Shown: positions 5,200 to 6,109 of the stretch, piece after piece
Layout: each line of letters begins with the position of its first letter
Numbering within the stretch: the stretch's first letter is position 1
From: Candidatus Methanophagales archaeon
GTDB taxonomy: Archaea; Halobacteriota; Syntropharchaeia; Alkanophagales; Methanospirareceae
Direction of reading: 5' to 3'
Assembly (NCBI GenBank): GCA_014061035.1
Contig: JACGMN010000006.1
Location: forward strand, 1-6,109
DNA: 6,109 nt
The notes under the pieces: model-generated
Databases searched by the model: none
The model's input: the letters and a program-made list of their open reading frames with translations, nothing else
Told to the model about the DNA's origin: nothing
Translations under genes and position numbers: made by a program

Positions 5200-6081
5200 T
5201 CATATCTCTTCCTTATCTACGATAGCTACACAGACGACTCTATCCGCTCCACCGTAGTATATATAATATTTGTTCTTTACTTCACATGCCCCGCACGCGA
5301 ATACAACTCGAGGAACCTCTCCGCGTAGTTCATAATCCATCTCTGGTTCGAGGATGGGTTCAGGATACCGGTATAACAATTTTGACGGGTTATCTAAGCT
5401 GAAGATCGCGGCTCCTAACCTATATACGTTATCATCACTAACGCCGTGGTATATCAATAGCCATCCCTTCTCAGTCTTTATTGGCGGAGCACCCGCACCT
5501 ATCTTTTTACTCTCCCAGGTTCCTTCTCCGAGCGGTGCCATAATTTCACGCTGTCCATACCACTTAATTAAGTCATCTGAGTAAGCAATCCAGATGCTCA
5601 TAGGCTCTCCTTCTTGTGTTAGCCTATAAAGAAGCACATATTTACCCTCAATCTTCTCAGGAAAGAGAACTGGATTTTTGTAATTCATCTCCTGCCACTC
5701 TAATTCGTATCTCTGCCACTCTAGGAAGTTATCTGTACTAGCTAAACCTATCCTCATCCCTTTCTCTGAATATGCGGTATATGTCATGTAAAATCTATCT
5801 CCAATCTTTACTATCCGTGGGTCCTCACATCCACGGGATTCCAGTATTCGCTTCGGCATGAAGACCGGTTTGTCGAGGCGAAGGAAGTTGAAGCCATCTC
5901 TACTTACTGCATATCCAATTCGTGAGATACCGTCCACTCCAATAGCCCGGTAAAGAAGATGAAATAGACCATCACCATTATCATCGTAAACAACTGCGGG
6001 ATTGAAGACATTCTTAGATTCCCATTCATTCTCTGGCTTTGGCTTTAATATCGGATTATCTTCGTAACGCCTCAACTTCAT
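5200..6081 (-). CDS. GH130 family beta-mannoside phosphorylase-like enzyme
   Basis: This 293-residue protein of glycoside hydrolase family 130 has the five-bladed beta-propeller pattern. Most characterised members phosphorolyse beta-1,4- or beta-1,2-mannosides to alpha-mannose 1-phosphate. Motifs in order: FNPAVV (26-31), LLYRA (42-46), SRIGYAVSRDG (53-63), RGCEDPRIV (83-91; the Asp of EDPR is the family's catalytic acid), NPVLFPEKI (136-144), SKKIGAGAPPIKTEKGWLLI (191-210), YHGV (211-214), VVFACG (259-264) and YYGGAD (275-280). The Arg, Lys and His residues in these motifs fit phosphate binding and favour a phosphorylase over the hydrolytic subgroup, but the exact substrate cannot be read off. 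There is no signal peptide, so the enzyme is intracellular. A ribosome-binding site (aaagg) precedes the ATG at 6081. The frame stays open to the window edge, but MKLRRYEDNPILKP is a normal family start. Confidence 0.88.
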   Translation of the reverse strand: MKLRRYEDNPILKPKPENEWESKNVFNPAVVYDDNGDGLFHLLYRAIGVDGISRIGYAVSRDGFNFLRLDKPVFMPKRILESRGCEDPRIVKIGDRFYMTYTAYSEKGMRIGLASTDNFLEWQRYELEWQEMNYKNPVLFPEKIEGKYVLLYRLTQEGEPMSIWIAYSDDLIKWYGQREIMAPLGEGTWESKKIGAGAPPIKTEKGWLLIYHGVSDDNVYRLGAAIFSLDNPSKLLYRYPEPILEPEMDYELRGEVPRVVFACGACEVKNKYYIYYGGADRVVCVAIVDKEEI

Positions 6082-6109
6082 TTTCCTTTCAATACTCCGG
6101 TAAAAACGT

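Noticed and set aside
6089..6109. Possible last codons and TGA stop (6091-6089) of an upstream minus-strand gene
   Set aside because: Only six codons are inside the window, too few to support a gene.

Overview
The window looks archaeal and probably euryarchaeal, of the methanogen or ANME type. An RNase P protein of the Rnp4/Rpp21 family (found in archaea and eukaryotes), a HerA-type helicase and TATA-like boxes a short way ahead of start codons all fit an archaeon. The finer placement is an impression from protein style and short repeats, not a demonstrated affiliation.

Layout. Bases 1-339 hold the frameshifted 3' end of a transposase gene, probably IS66-like. After a short gap with a three-copy decamer repeat and a TATA-like box, a plus-strand pair follows: a Mrp/MinD-like P-loop ATPase without a single cysteine (471-1232), then a HerA-type DNA-translocating ATPase with a long low-complexity acidic tail (1244-2797). 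The pair runs head-on into a minus-strand block, overlapping it by 12 bases. Read in its own direction, that block starts with a GH130 glycoside phosphorylase (6081-5200). The RNase P component rnp4 (5194-4826) follows after five bases. Next comes a 448-base stretch without a convincing gene (4825-4378). Last are a NapH-like membrane iron-sulfur protein (4347-3481) and a TrmJ-like tRNA 2'-O-methyltransferase (3496-2786), which overlap by 16 bases.

Functional reading. The plus-strand pair links two ATPases and suggests a DNA or chromosome role, without the usual HerA partner NurA in view. The minus strand mixes carbohydrate phosphorolysis, tRNA processing and modification, and membrane electron transfer. 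The two RNA genes are not adjacent to each other: each is the downstream member of a tight pair with a metabolic or redox gene.

Most notable points: the ferredoxin-like tail of the NapH-like protein keeps exactly the four cysteines of one [4Fe-4S] cluster and has lost exactly the four of the other; the Mrp-like ATPase has lost its Fe-S CxxC and carries a Lys-Leu hexamer repeat in that place; and the gene-poor stretch contains a nested stem-loop that pairs better as minus-strand RNA, flanked by tandem heptamers and a perfect 14-bp tandem repeat with TATA-like cores. No complete new defence or mobile system can be demonstrated here.
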